A stretch of DNA of 8,892 nt, taken from the NCBI GenBank assembly GCA_964440525.1, contig CAYTTC010000115.1, positions 1 to 8,892 on the forward strand, in the 5' to 3' direction. Source of the DNA: DASWJZ01 sp964440525. GTDB taxonomy: Bacteria; Pseudomonadota; Alphaproteobacteria; Rhizobiales; Afifellaceae. How positions within the stretch are numbered: position 1 is the stretch's first letter; every line of letters begins with the position of its first letter. The translations under genes were made by a program, and so were the position numbers. This document shows, one piece after another, positions 1 through 6,512 of this stretch. The notes under the pieces were generated by a model that made no database searches, was not told the DNA's origin, and worked only from the letters and a program-made list of their open reading frames with translations.

Positions 1-389
1 GCCCACATCTCGATCTCGACGCGGTAGCCGTCGAGCAGGACTGCCTGGACGGCGGTTCGCACCGGCAGGGGGGCGGGCATACTTTTCTCGTAGACGGTAT
101 TGAAGCGCGACCATTCGGAGAGGTCGGCCAGGTAGACGTTGACCTTGAAGACGTCGCGGAAATCGCATCCGGCGCTCGCGAGCTGGCGCCGGCAATTGGC
201 GAGGGTCGCCTCGGTCTGCTCCTCCATCGTGGTGCCGATGACATTTCCTTCGAGATCGACGGCGACCTGTCCGGAGAGTACGACAAGGCGCTGGGCGTTG
301 ATCTCGAGAACCGGCGAGTAGGGGCCAGCCGTGACGTGCTGCACGGCGCCCCGGGGCAGTCGCTTCAGCGGATGATCGTCGTTTAGCAT
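1..389 (-). CDS. RidA/YjgF/YER057c/UK114-family protein, 3' end cut by window edge
   Basis: This is the last visible gene of the importer operon, starting 18 bases after the MalG-type permease stop. The ATG (387-389) has a strong GGGGAGG ribosome site 9 bases upstream. The 129 visible codons cover almost a whole RidA domain: GPYSP near residues 22-26, LSGQV at 38-42, and a C-terminal PVRTAVQA then VEIEMW. Arg111 and Glu125 align with the substrate-binding Arg105 and Glu120 of E. coli RidA, so deaminase chemistry looks possible. Archetypal RidA hydrolyses reactive enamine/imine intermediates to ketones; other Rid subgroups have narrower catabolic roles. Placement in a transport and catabolic operon suggests it clears an imine formed from a nitrogen-containing substrate, which is inference. 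Only a few terminal residues are likely missing beyond base 1. Family assignment is firm; the exact role is not known. Confidence 0.9.
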   Translation of the reverse strand, partial: MLNDDHPLKRLPRGAVQHVTAGPYSPVLEINAQRLVVLSGQVAVDLEGNVIGTTMEEQTEATLANCRRQLASAGCDFRDVFKVNVYLADLSEWSRFNTVYEKSMPAPLPVRTAVQAVLLDGYRVEIEMW

Positions 390-407
390 GTAGGTCTGCC
401 TCCCCTG

Positions 408-1292
408 TCAGCCTTTCACGGCGCCTCGGACGAGGTCGGCGAGCACAAATTTCCAGACGAGCGAGACGAGCAGTATCGTGGGCAGAATCGCAATGAGGAT
501 GGCCGTGTTCAGGAGACTCCACGAGACGTCCGGATTGCGCGCCAGCGCGGCCATGACGACTGACGCCGGTCGGCTGTCGGCGTCGCCCGAAAGCACCATC
601 GAGAACATGAATTCCGCGTAGGAAAGCATGAAGGCGAAGAGGCCCGTCGCGGCCATCGGCGCCAGCGCCATCGGAACCGCGATCCTCAGGAACGATTGGA
701 ACCGTGTGCAGCCATCGATCACCGCCGCCTCGAACAGCTCGTGCGGCATCTTGCGAAAAAACACCGAGAGGATGAGCACCGTGAAGGGAAGCGCCTTGAC
801 GGCGTGGATCAGGATGATCGCGAGCTTCGACCCGATCAGTCCGGCTGATTGCAGCATCATATAGATCGGCGTGATCAGCGCGATCGTTGGAACGAGCGGG
901 CTCATGATGAGAAACATGAACGTGATCCGCTTTCCCGGAAAGAGGTAGCGCGCGTAGACGAAGGCGGCTGGCGTTCCGAGGATGAGATTGATGAGGAGCG
1001 CCGCGGTTGCGATTTGCGCGGAGTTCCACAGGCTGCGCGGAGCCTGCCGCGCGGCGTCGGATATCATGGTGCGGTTGGCGCCGGATTTGAGATAGGCGGG
1101 CGGCAGCTCGCCGGTGAAGATGAAGCGGTAGTTCTCCAGCGTCACCTCGTCGAAGAGGCCGCGGTCGCTGGCAAACATGATCCGGTCGGGGATGACGCTG
1201 CCGGCGAGCGCCAGCACGATCGGACCGGCGGTGAAGAGCAGGATGAAGAAGGCCCCGATTGCTGTTCCGACTCCGCTGCCGGTGCGCTCCAT
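408..1292 (-). CDS. CUT1-type ABC transporter permease, MalG/UgpE-like
   Basis: Second inner-membrane permease of the importer, 294 residues, close to the usual 270-300 of MalG-type subunits. It has an N-terminal membrane segment around residues 8-31 and several further hydrophobic segments. The cytoplasmic EAA loop, at about 188-210 (EAAVIDGCT... ending in a conserved Pro), docks onto the ATPase. The frame stays open upstream to 1469, but that part is a shadow of the preceding permease. The ATG at 1290-1292 is chosen because GAGG (1302-1305) lies 9 bases before it and it begins one base after the upstream TGA. The ATG at 1299-1301 would have no room for a ribosome site. The tight junction implies translational coupling with the MalF-type subunit. 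The transported substrate cannot be told from the sequence. Confidence 0.95.
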   Translation of the reverse strand: MERTGSGVGTAIGAFFILLFTAGPIVLALAGSVIPDRIMFASDRGLFDEVTLENYRFIFTGELPPAYLKSGANRTMISDAARQAPRSLWNSAQIATAALLINLILGTPAAFVYARYLFPGKRITFMFLIMSPLVPTIALITPIYMMLQSAGLIGSKLAIILIHAVKALPFTVLILSVFFRKMPHELFEAAVIDGCTRFQSFLRIAVPMALAPMAATGLFAFMLSYAEFMFSMVLSGDADSRPASVVMAALARNPDVSWSLLNTAILIAILPTILLVSLVWKFVLADLVRGAVKG

Positions 1293-1293
1293 G

Positions 1294-2172
1294 TCACGCA
1301 TCCTCGAAAAGGTCTGAGGGCAGCGCCTTGGTGATCGCGAGGATGAGCAGCGCCGAGACCAGGACCACGATAAATGCGACAGCCGATCCGGCTCCGAAGT
1401 CGTACATCGAAAAACTCTCCTTCCAGATGTGGAAGGAGAGCAGCGTCGTGGCGGTGCCCGGCCCGCCACCCGTCATCGCGTAGACGATGTCGTAGCTCGT
1501 GAAGGCGGTAAGGGCGTTGTAGATCAGCAGCACCACAGCTATCGACTTGATGTGCGGGAAAACAACGAAGCGGAAACGCTGCGGGCCCGTGGCGCCGTCG
1601 ATCCTCGCTGCCTCGGTCAGCTCCGGATTGAGCGTGGAGAGCGCCGCCATCATCAGGACGACGGTGAAGGGGATCTGCGTCCACACATGCGCGACGATCA
1701 CCGAGAGAAAGGCCAGGTCGGGACTGGTGAGCCAGGGTATCGACGATTCGATCAGCCCAAGCTTGCGCAGGACCGAATTGATGACCCCCCAGCTCGGATG
1801 AAAGACCCAGATCCACAGCACGGCGCTGATTGCCCCCGGCAGCACCCAAGGTAGAAGCACGATCGAGCGCAAGGCGCCCACGCCGAAGAATTCGCGATTG
1901 AGGAAGATCGCCGTCGCGGTGCCGAGCACGACCACGACCGGAGCGGCGAAAGCGGTGAAGAGGAGCGAGTTCTTGAGCGCAACGCCAAAATACTCGCCGG
2001 TGATGACGTTGACGTAGTTGTCCAGCCCGACGAAGTCCTCGCCCGGGAACAGGAGCATCACCTGGTGGAGGCTCGTCCACAGCGCATGGGCGACCGGGAA
2101 AATCGTGAAAACCGCGACCGGCACGAGGACCGGCAGCACCCAGAGCCCGGGAAACCGGCTGGTCGTCCACAT
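1294..2172 (-). CDS. CUT1-type ABC transporter permease, MalF/UgpA-like
   Basis: First inner-membrane permease of the importer, 292 residues, in the size range of UgpA-type subunits rather than the longer E. coli MalF. The first membrane segment is at about residues 11-32 and further hydrophobic segments follow. The EAA loop at about 187-208 (EAARIDGATGPQRF... then FPHI) contacts the cytoplasmic ATPase. The YDIVYAMTGGGPG segment near the C-terminal third is typical of this subfamily. It lies 65 bases downstream of the binding-protein gene, with a hairpin in that gap, and is followed after one base by the MalG-type permease. The ATG at 2170-2172 has only a weak purine-rich site (AAGAGAA) upstream, so translation may be lower than for the binding protein. 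Family assignment is firm. Confidence 0.95.
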   Translation of the reverse strand: MWTTSRFPGLWVLPVLVPVAVFTIFPVAHALWTSLHQVMLLFPGEDFVGLDNYVNVITGEYFGVALKNSLLFTAFAAPVVVVLGTATAIFLNREFFGVGALRSIVLLPWVLPGAISAVLWIWVFHPSWGVINSVLRKLGLIESSIPWLTSPDLAFLSVIVAHVWTQIPFTVVLMMAALSTLNPELTEAARIDGATGPQRFRFVVFPHIKSIAVVLLIYNALTAFTSYDIVYAMTGGGPGTATTLLSFHIWKESFSMYDFGAGSAVAFIVVLVSALLILAITKALPSDLFEDA

Positions 2173-2201
2173 CGAAACAGGAGTTCTCTTATGCGAGCAA
2201 T

Positions 2202-2229
2202 GGGCAGTGGCCGATCCTGGCCACCGCCC
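2202..2229 (-). promoter_or_regulatory. intergenic mRNA hairpin between binding-protein and permease genes
   Basis: In the minus-strand transcript, GGGCGGTGGCC and GGCCACTGCCC form an 11-bp stem (one G-U pair) closed by a six-base AGGATC loop, starting 8 bases after the binding-protein stop codon. There is no U-tract after it, so it is not a classical intrinsic terminator. Hairpins in this position are known to protect the 3' end of binding-protein mRNA from decay, giving more binding protein than permease, as with malE-malF. That role here is inference. Confidence 0.6.
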
Positions 2230-2237
2230 TTGTCAAA

Positions 2238-3518
2238 TCAGTTCTTGGCCATCTTGTCGCGGTATTCGTTCCATTTGGCAGCGCCGGCCTTCATGACCTC
2301 GTCGACGCTTGCCTCGCCGACCATCGCCTGGGCAAGGAGGGGCCGGAAATACGCCGCCCACACGGAGGTCCATTCCGTCCACATGCCGTTCCTGGCCGTG
2401 GCGACCTGCTGCTTGAGCGCGGCGGAATCGATCCACTTGCCCCAGGATTCCTGCACCGCCGGATCATCGAAGAGCGAGAGCTGGCCGAAGCCCAAGCCTT
2501 TTTCGACTGCCCAGCGTGTTGCAACTTTATAGGGCTTGCCGGCCATGTAGTTCACGAACTTCCAGGCGGCCTCGGCGCGCGCCGGATCGGCCGCCGCCGT
2601 TGCTGAGACCGAGTAGAACTTTGTAAAGCCGAGCGTCGCATGCGCCTCGCCGGGCATCGGAGCAAGTGCGAACTGGCCGGCCAGTGGCTGCTCGGCGGCG
2701 TTGTTCATGGCCGCGAGCACGTAATTGTAGACGATGGTGAATGCGTGGTTGCCAGTATTCATCGTCGGGATGACCTTCGATTCGTGCGTCTCCTGCTGCA
2801 CGAGATCCTTCTTGAAGGCGTCCACCAGCCACTCGAGCTGCTTGTAGGCAGGATTCTCCGGACTATCGAAAGCCGCCTTCTGCTCTGCATCGAACGGGTC
2901 GCCGCCGCGTCCGTAGGACTGCGCGATGAAGGCGTCGAAAAAGTTCGGCAGTTCCTGATCGAACTCGTAGACGATCGGATGCTCCATGCCGCCGGCCTTC
3001 AGCTTCTCTGCCGCCGCCGTCACCTCTTCCCACGTTGTCGGAACGGCGATCCCGGCGTCCTCCAGAACCTTCTTGTTGTAGATGAAGGAGATGGTGTCGG
3101 CGTAATAGGGCAGGCCATAGAGCTTGCCCTTATAGGTCATGTCGCTCAGCGCGAAGCCGGCCATATCGGACTTCAGATCGGTGAGCACATCGGCCGGCGC
3201 GACATCGTCGAGCGGCGCCAGGAACCCCGCGGCCGCCCACGCGGGAAGCCAGTCCTGTCCGACATAGGCGACATCCGTCTGCGTGCCGCCGCGGAAGCGG
3301 AGCACCATCGAGTCGTGATAATCCTGCCATGTGTAATCGGTGATGTTGACCTTGATGCCGGGGTTTTCCGCCTCGAATTGCCGCGCATTGTCCTCGATCG
3401 TGTCGAGCGAGTAGTTCCAGACGACAAATTCCAGCGTAATGTCCTGGGCAATGGCTGCGTGCGCAAAGACCGCGCTTCCGGCCAGTGCGCCTGCGGCGAG
3501 GAGCCTGCGAAGTGTCAT
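2238..3518 (-). CDS. ABC transporter extracellular solute-binding protein, family 1 (CUT1 sugar type)
   Basis: Periplasmic receptor of the importer, 426 residues, typical of family 1 sugar-binding proteins. The ATG at 3516-3518 is chosen over an upstream in-frame start at 3557. GGGAG (3525-3529) lies 6 bases before it, and the protein then begins with a textbook signal peptide: MTLRRLL, a hydrophobic stretch, and a likely cleavage after AIA at residue 24. The mature protein opens with ITLEFVVWNY and has the two-lobe family signature: FEAENPGIKV, then DVAYVGQDWLPAWAAAGFLAPLDD and YGLPYY with Trp/Tyr-rich strands. It is first in its operon behind a promoter at 3617-3646. Ligand specificity cannot be inferred; the companion enzymes hint at a nitrogen-bearing or polyol-like ligand. 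No lipobox is present, as expected for a Gram-negative. Confidence 0.95.
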   Translation of the reverse strand: MTLRRLLAAGALAGSAVFAHAAIAQDITLEFVVWNYSLDTIEDNARQFEAENPGIKVNITDYTWQDYHDSMVLRFRGGTQTDVAYVGQDWLPAWAAAGFLAPLDDVAPADVLTDLKSDMAGFALSDMTYKGKLYGLPYYADTISFIYNKKVLEDAGIAVPTTWEEVTAAAEKLKAGGMEHPIVYEFDQELPNFFDAFIAQSYGRGGDPFDAEQKAAFDSPENPAYKQLEWLVDAFKKDLVQQETHESKVIPTMNTGNHAFTIVYNYVLAAMNNAAEQPLAGQFALAPMPGEAHATLGFTKFYSVSATAAADPARAEAAWKFVNYMAGKPYKVATRWAVEKGLGFGQLSLFDDPAVQESWGKWIDSAALKQQVATARNGMWTEWTSVWAAYFRPLLAQAMVGEASVDEVMKAGAAKWNEYRDKMAKN

Positions 3519-3536
3519 GTCACTCTCCCTGTTCCT

Positions 3537-3583
3537 GTTTGCCGCCGCTCGCGGCAAACCTTTCCAGCGGCGGTTTGGTTTGC
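3537..3583 (-). promoter_or_regulatory. structured 5' leader with competing hairpins, binding-protein mRNA
   Basis: Just upstream of the ribosome site of the binding-protein gene, three overlapping pairings are possible in the minus-strand RNA. The proximal one is a perfect 9-bp stem, GTTTGCCGC with GCGGCAAAC (3537-3559, 5-base loop). The second is an 8-bp stem of 3542-3549 with 3566-3573. The third is a 7-bp stem of 3554-3560 with 3577-3583. They share bases, so they exclude one another. This could be a leader that tunes translation, or the 9-bp palindrome could be a DNA operator. The pairing is seen directly; function is inference. Confidence 0.45.
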
Positions 3584-3593
3584 GCTTGCATCG

Positions 3594-3624
3594 TTGACGC
3601 GCCGCGGATTGTTGGGATTATACG
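3594..3624 (+). promoter_or_regulatory. tentative promoter for the creatininase-family operon
   Basis: TTGACG (3594-3599) matches the -35 consensus at five of six positions. The best downstream -10-like hexamer is TATACG (3619-3624), giving a long 19-base spacer. It overlaps the -10 of the oppositely directed importer promoter. Weak on its own; listed because a divergent operon must start somewhere in this gap and no better candidate is visible. Confidence 0.25.
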
Positions 3625-3646
3625 GACTGATTTGAACCATTCGCAA
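3617..3646 (-). promoter_or_regulatory. sigma70-type promoter of the importer operon
   Basis: On the minus strand, TTGCGA (3641-3646, four of six -35 bases) and a perfect TATAAT (3617-3622) are separated by 18 bases. Transcription would start near 3610, giving a leader of about 90 bases before the binding-protein ATG. The -35 hexamer lies inside the AACCATT direct repeat, so a repressor bound there would block it. Confidence 0.65.
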
Positions 3647-3661
3647 CCATTTTGATTGAAC
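3628..3661. repeat. paired direct repeats over the divergent promoter, candidate operator
   Basis: AACCATT occurs at 3635-3641 and 3645-3651, a 10-base spacing of one helical turn. The pair is framed by TGATTTGAAC (3628-3637) and TGATTGAAC (3653-3661). The block covers the -35 of the importer promoter and lies between the two divergent genes. Read on the minus strand, the core is AATGGTT, which also occurs before the GntR gene at 5467-5473. FCD-GntR regulators often recognise TGGT-like half-sites, so the local regulator is the obvious candidate ligand. The binding partner is inference. Confidence 0.4.
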
Positions 3662-3674
3662 TTCCGAGGTGCCC

Positions 3675-4466
3675 ATGCGCTGGGAGGAACTGAGCGTCCC
3701 GGATATCGACCGGCTCGACCGCGACCGGACCGTGGTGGTGCTGCCCCTCGGCTCCGTCGAACAACACGGCCGTCACATGCCGGTCGGGACCGACACGATC
3801 CTCGCGCATTCGGTGGCGCTTGCAGCGGCGGAGCGCCTTCAGGACCGCGTCGCAGTGCTGCCGCCACCCTGGTACGGATTTTCGGCGCATCACATGCGCT
3901 TTCCCGGCACAGTCACGCTGCGAGCCGAGACCATGATGGCGCTGGTGGAGGACATTGCCGCGAGCGTGACCGCGCACGGCTTCCGGCGGCTGCTGATCGT
4001 CAACGGGCATGGCGGCAACAACGGCGTTGTCGACGTGCTGGCCTCAAAACTCGGGCATCGCTACTACGGAAAGGCGCGGATCGCCGGCCTGACCTATTTC
4101 CAGCTCGCCCGCGCAGCAATCGCAGAGCTTCGCGAATCGCGCCCGGGCGGGATGGGACATGCCTGCGAGTTCGAGACGTCGGTGATGCAGCATGTGCGGC
4201 CCGACCTGGTGGCGATCGAGCGCGCGGCGGTCACCTATCCCGATCCCGGCTCCCGCTATCTGTCGACCGATCTTTTGGGAAGCTCGGCGGTGCGTACCTA
4301 CCATGATTTCGGCGATCTTTCGGAAAGCGGCACGCTCGGCGATCCGTCTCTCGCCACGCCCGAAAAAGGTTTTCGGTTCCACGCCGCGGTTGTCGGCGAG
4401 CTCGTCCGCTTCATCGAGGATTTCGCCCAGTGGACAATTCCGCCAAGGCACGCGGAACATGGATGA
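3675..4466 (+). CDS. creatininase-family amidohydrolase (PF02633 type)
   Basis: Predicted metal-dependent hydrolase of cyclic amides, 263 residues, the usual size for the family. Visible motifs are LPLGSVEQHGRHMPVGTD (residues 23-40) with the probable metal ligands Glu29, His31 and Asp40, NGHGGNN at 110-116 with His112, and GHACEFETS at 161-169 with Glu165. The last motif is more often HAGE..ETS; here the glycine is Cys164. The ATG at 3675 is chosen over an in-frame GTG at 3669 because AGG (3667-3669) is spaced 5 bases from the ATG. It is the first gene of the operon divergent from the importer and overlaps the next gene by 8 bases. Creatinine is only one family substrate; others include formamide-type and peptide-maturation reactions. 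In a sugar-importer locus a lactam or cyclic amide is a reasonable guess but unproven. Cytoplasmic; no signal peptide. Confidence 0.9.
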   Translation: MRWEELSVPDIDRLDRDRTVVVLPLGSVEQHGRHMPVGTDTILAHSVALAAAERLQDRVAVLPPPWYGFSAHHMRFPGTVTLRAETMMALVEDIAASVTAHGFRRLLIVNGHGGNNGVVDVLASKLGHRYYGKARIAGLTYFQLARAAIAELRESRPGGMGHACEFETSVMQHVRPDLVAIERAAVTYPDPGSRYLSTDLLGSSAVRTYHDFGDLSESGTLGDPSLATPEKGFRFHAAVVGELVRFIEDFAQWTIPPRHAEHG

Positions 4467-5457
4467 GCTTCGGGTCGGCGTCATCGGCGTCGGGTGGTTC
4501 GGCGAACGCCACGCGCGCGTCTATGCTCAGCTTCCGAATGCCCGGCTTGCCGCGGTTTGCGGCATCGACGCGGCGCGCACCGCGCGGATCGCGGCGGCGA
4601 CCGGCGCAGAGCCGTATGCCGATCTCGCCGCGCTCCTGTCGCGCTCCGACATCGACGCCGTCAGCATCTGCCTGCCGGATCGTCTGCACCTGGACGCCGC
4701 CCTTGCGGCCGTCGCGGCGGGCAAAGCGATCCTCCTCGAGAAACCCCTCGCGCACGACGCCGCGACAGCGCGCCGGATCGTCAACGCGGTCGAAGCGGGC
4801 GGAACCCGCCTGATGGTCGGACACATCCTCCGTTTCGATCCGCGCTATGTGCAGGTCTACGAAGCCGCGGCGCCGGAAAAGCTCGGGGAGCCGATCCATG
4901 TCAGAGCCAAACGCCACGGCGTGCGGTCGACCGCGAGGCGGCTCGGCGGGGCGACATCGATCCTGTTCTACATGGGCGTGCACGACGTCGACGCGATGCA
5001 ATGGATCGCCCGCTCGCGCGTCTCCCGCGTCTATGCGCAGAAGCGCCAGGTTCTTGGCGCCGGCAACGAGGACGCGCTCTACGCCGTCGTCAATTTCGAG
5101 AACGGCGCGGTCGGCAGCCTCGACTTGAGCTGGGCCTGGCCGGACGGACTGATGAATGGCTACCGCGCTACGCTTGAAATAGTCGGCACGCGTTCTGCCG
5201 CCTATCTCGACTGTGCCGACCAGGGTTTTTACATCGTCGGCGACGAGAAAACCGCTGGCGGCGACACGCATCTCTGGCCGGAGATCAACGGCCGCATCGT
5301 CGGCGACCTCGCAGACGAGATATCGCATTTCGTCGAAGCGACGCGGACCGGCAGACCCTACGTGCAGCATCATCGCGAAGCGTTCGACGCAATCCCGGTG
5401 CTGGATGCGCTGGCCGAATCCGCCGAGACCAGCGTCCCCATCGATGTCAGGCGCTGA
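4459..5457 (+). CDS. Gfo/Idh/MocA-family NAD(P)-dependent oxidoreductase
   Basis: Predicted cytoplasmic dehydrogenase of 332 residues, typical for the family. The N-terminal Rossmann fold carries GVGWFG at 10-15 (GxGxxG) and the hallmark EKP at 94-96. The C-terminal alpha/beta domain contains GVHDVDAMQW at 173-182, where His175 and Asp178 fit the catalytic D/H pattern of the family. The reading frame extends upstream to 4192 within the previous gene, but the ATG at 4459 starts the canonical Rossmann strand (LRVGVIGVG). It overlaps the creatininase-family stop by 8 bases (ATGGATGA), implying translational coupling. Family members oxidise or reduce hydroxyls of sugars and inositols; MocA itself belongs to rhizopine (methyl-inosamine) breakdown. 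The substrate here is unknown. The family call is firm. Confidence 0.94.
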   Translation: MDELRVGVIGVGWFGERHARVYAQLPNARLAAVCGIDAARTARIAAATGAEPYADLAALLSRSDIDAVSICLPDRLHLDAALAAVAAGKAILLEKPLAHDAATARRIVNAVEAGGTRLMVGHILRFDPRYVQVYEAAAPEKLGEPIHVRAKRHGVRSTARRLGGATSILFYMGVHDVDAMQWIARSRVSRVYAQKRQVLGAGNEDALYAVVNFENGAVGSLDLSWAWPDGLMNGYRATLEIVGTRSAAYLDCADQGFYIVGDEKTAGGDTHLWPEINGRIVGDLADEISHFVEATRTGRPYVQHHREAFDAIPVLDALAESAETSVPIDVRR

Positions 5458-5477
5458 TTGGTCCGAAATGGTTGACT
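5458..5477 (+). promoter_or_regulatory. candidate operator/promoter element upstream of the GntR gene
   Basis: Directly after the oxidoreductase stop the sequence reads TTGGTCCGAAATGGTTGACT. It contains AAATGGTTG (5466-5474), identical over nine bases to the minus-strand motif at the importer promoter, and TTGACT (5472-5477), which resembles a -35 hexamer. TGGTCCGA also resembles part of the FadR consensus half-site. No convincing -10 is visible at normal spacing, so this may be only an autoregulatory site. Confidence 0.35.
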
Positions 5478-5533
5478 TTTGCCCCGCTCACGCGCTTTTT
5501 CCCGAATCGACACGGGTTTCTTGGGATTCGACC

Positions 5534-6271
5534 ATGCCGCCGAAGTCCGCCAGCGACGCGCTGACCGCCATCTCCACCCATGATCGGGCAACGCCGTCGC
5601 TGGTCTACCGGTCGCTCCTGCAAAGCATCCACAATGGCCACATGGTGCCCGGCGCCAGGCTGCCGAACGAGCGCGACCTCGCGCGGCGATTGAACACGAG
5701 CCGCACCGCCGTGCGCTCGGCGCTCGCTATGATGGAGAGGCAGGGCCTGATTCATCGAAGGGTCGGCAGCGGCACGTTCCTCGCCGACGATGCAGACAGC
5801 ATCTTCGGCAGGATGGATCAAACGAGCATCGGCACCCACAACGGCGTGCCGAGTTTCGTGGAGATCGTCGAGGGGCGGCTCTTGTTCGAGCCCGCGATGA
5901 TGGATCTGGTGGTCAACCGCGTCGACGACGAAGAAGTCGAAGCCATGCGGGAGATTCTTCGCGAAATCCTGGCCGCTCCGACGTGGCATGACTTCAAGGA
6001 GCACATCTATGCTCTGCACGCGCAGATTTTTGCCGCCACGAAGAACAAATTCCTGATGCAGATCATGGAGAGCATTCTGGCGGACCGGCGCGCAGTGCTG
6101 TTCGACGGCAAGGATACCGACAAGCCGACGCCGCGGCCGGTTCGCGAGCAGACGCACAAGGAGCTCACAGCCATCGTCGCGGCGATATCGGAGCGCAATG
6201 CGAAAAGGGCGGAGGCGCTGATCTCCGATCATTTGATGCGCACGCTCGCGACGATAAACATTTGGCAGTAA
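5534..6271 (+). CDS. GntR-family transcriptional regulator, FadR/FCD subfamily
   Basis: Likely local regulator of the divergent catabolic and transport operons, 245 residues, normal for the FadR group. The winged helix-turn-helix covers about residues 21-84 (ERDLARRLNTSRTAVRSAL then LIHRRVGSGTFLA). The C-terminal FCD ligand-binding domain covers about 108-240, with the usual histidines: LHAQIFAATKN, a later HKEL, and a final DHLMRT. FCD domains bind small acids or sugar-acid metabolites, often with a metal held by these His/Asp residues. The ATG at 5534 is preferred because GGGA (5523-5526) is 7 bases upstream. An in-frame ATG at 5468 would add 22 residues with no clear ribosome site and would overlap the putative operator. 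It follows the oxidoreductase by 76 bases. Repression relieved by a pathway intermediate is typical for the family and is inference here. Confidence 0.93.
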   Translation: MPPKSASDALTAISTHDRATPSLVYRSLLQSIHNGHMVPGARLPNERDLARRLNTSRTAVRSALAMMERQGLIHRRVGSGTFLADDADSIFGRMDQTSIGTHNGVPSFVEIVEGRLLFEPAMMDLVVNRVDDEEVEAMREILREILAAPTWHDFKEHIYALHAQIFAATKNKFLMQIMESILADRRAVLFDGKDTDKPTPRPVREQTHKELTAIVAAISERNAKRAEALISDHLMRTLATINIWQ

Positions 6272-6319
6272 TGCCTTCGTGCCTGTCGATTCCGCGAGCT
6301 GCTTGCGGTCAGCGGCGGT

Positions 6320-6512
6320 CGAGCCGAATTCGGCGATCACGCCGTCGCCCATTAGCTTGACGATGCGGCCCCTTCCCTGTGCCTGGCGAGCAGCGGATCG
6401 ATCGCCTCGGCGCGCAATTTGCGGATCGCGGTCAGCGTGCCAGCCTCGTCCTTCTCGACGAGCCGGGAGTAGCCCACGACGTCGACGCCAGAATCGCCGC
6501 CAACCGCCGCTC
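6320..6512 (-). pseudogene. remnant of a class III adenylate/guanylate cyclase, N-terminal part
   Basis: Read across frames on the minus strand, this gives ERRLAAILA, then DVVGYSRLVEKDEAGT with LRAEAIDPLLARHREG, then RIVKLMGDGVIAEFGS. That is the opening of a rhizobial-type class III cyclase catalytic domain. The three pieces are in different frames: one base is missing near 6480 (between ILA and DVVGYS) and one near 6369-6372, in a run of four C on the plus strand. After EFGS (about 6320) the match ends, so most of the catalytic domain is gone. It cannot be functional as read. The fragment ends about 50 bases from the GntR stop codon. Confidence 0.75.

Noticed and set aside
1293..1469. N-terminal extension of the MalG-type permease frame
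   Set aside because: The extension lies inside the previous permease gene, reads as Arg/Ser-rich shadow sequence, and the ATG at 1292 has a well-spaced GAGG.
1142..2170. Minus-strand frame of 342 codons overlapping the MalF-type permease in another frame
   Set aside because: Low-complexity Arg/Gly/Ala/Asp-rich translation; the permease frame on the same strand carries the membrane segments and EAA loop.
2640..3635. Long plus-strand frame (331 codons) opposite the binding-protein gene
   Set aside because: It mirrors the codon pattern of a clearly recognised gene on the other strand, has Arg/Val/Leu-heavy composition and no family features.
4411..5373. Long minus-strand frame (320 codons) opposite the oxidoreductase
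   Set aside because: Shadow of the GC-rich oxidoreductase gene, which has full motif support; no independent ribosome site or domain.
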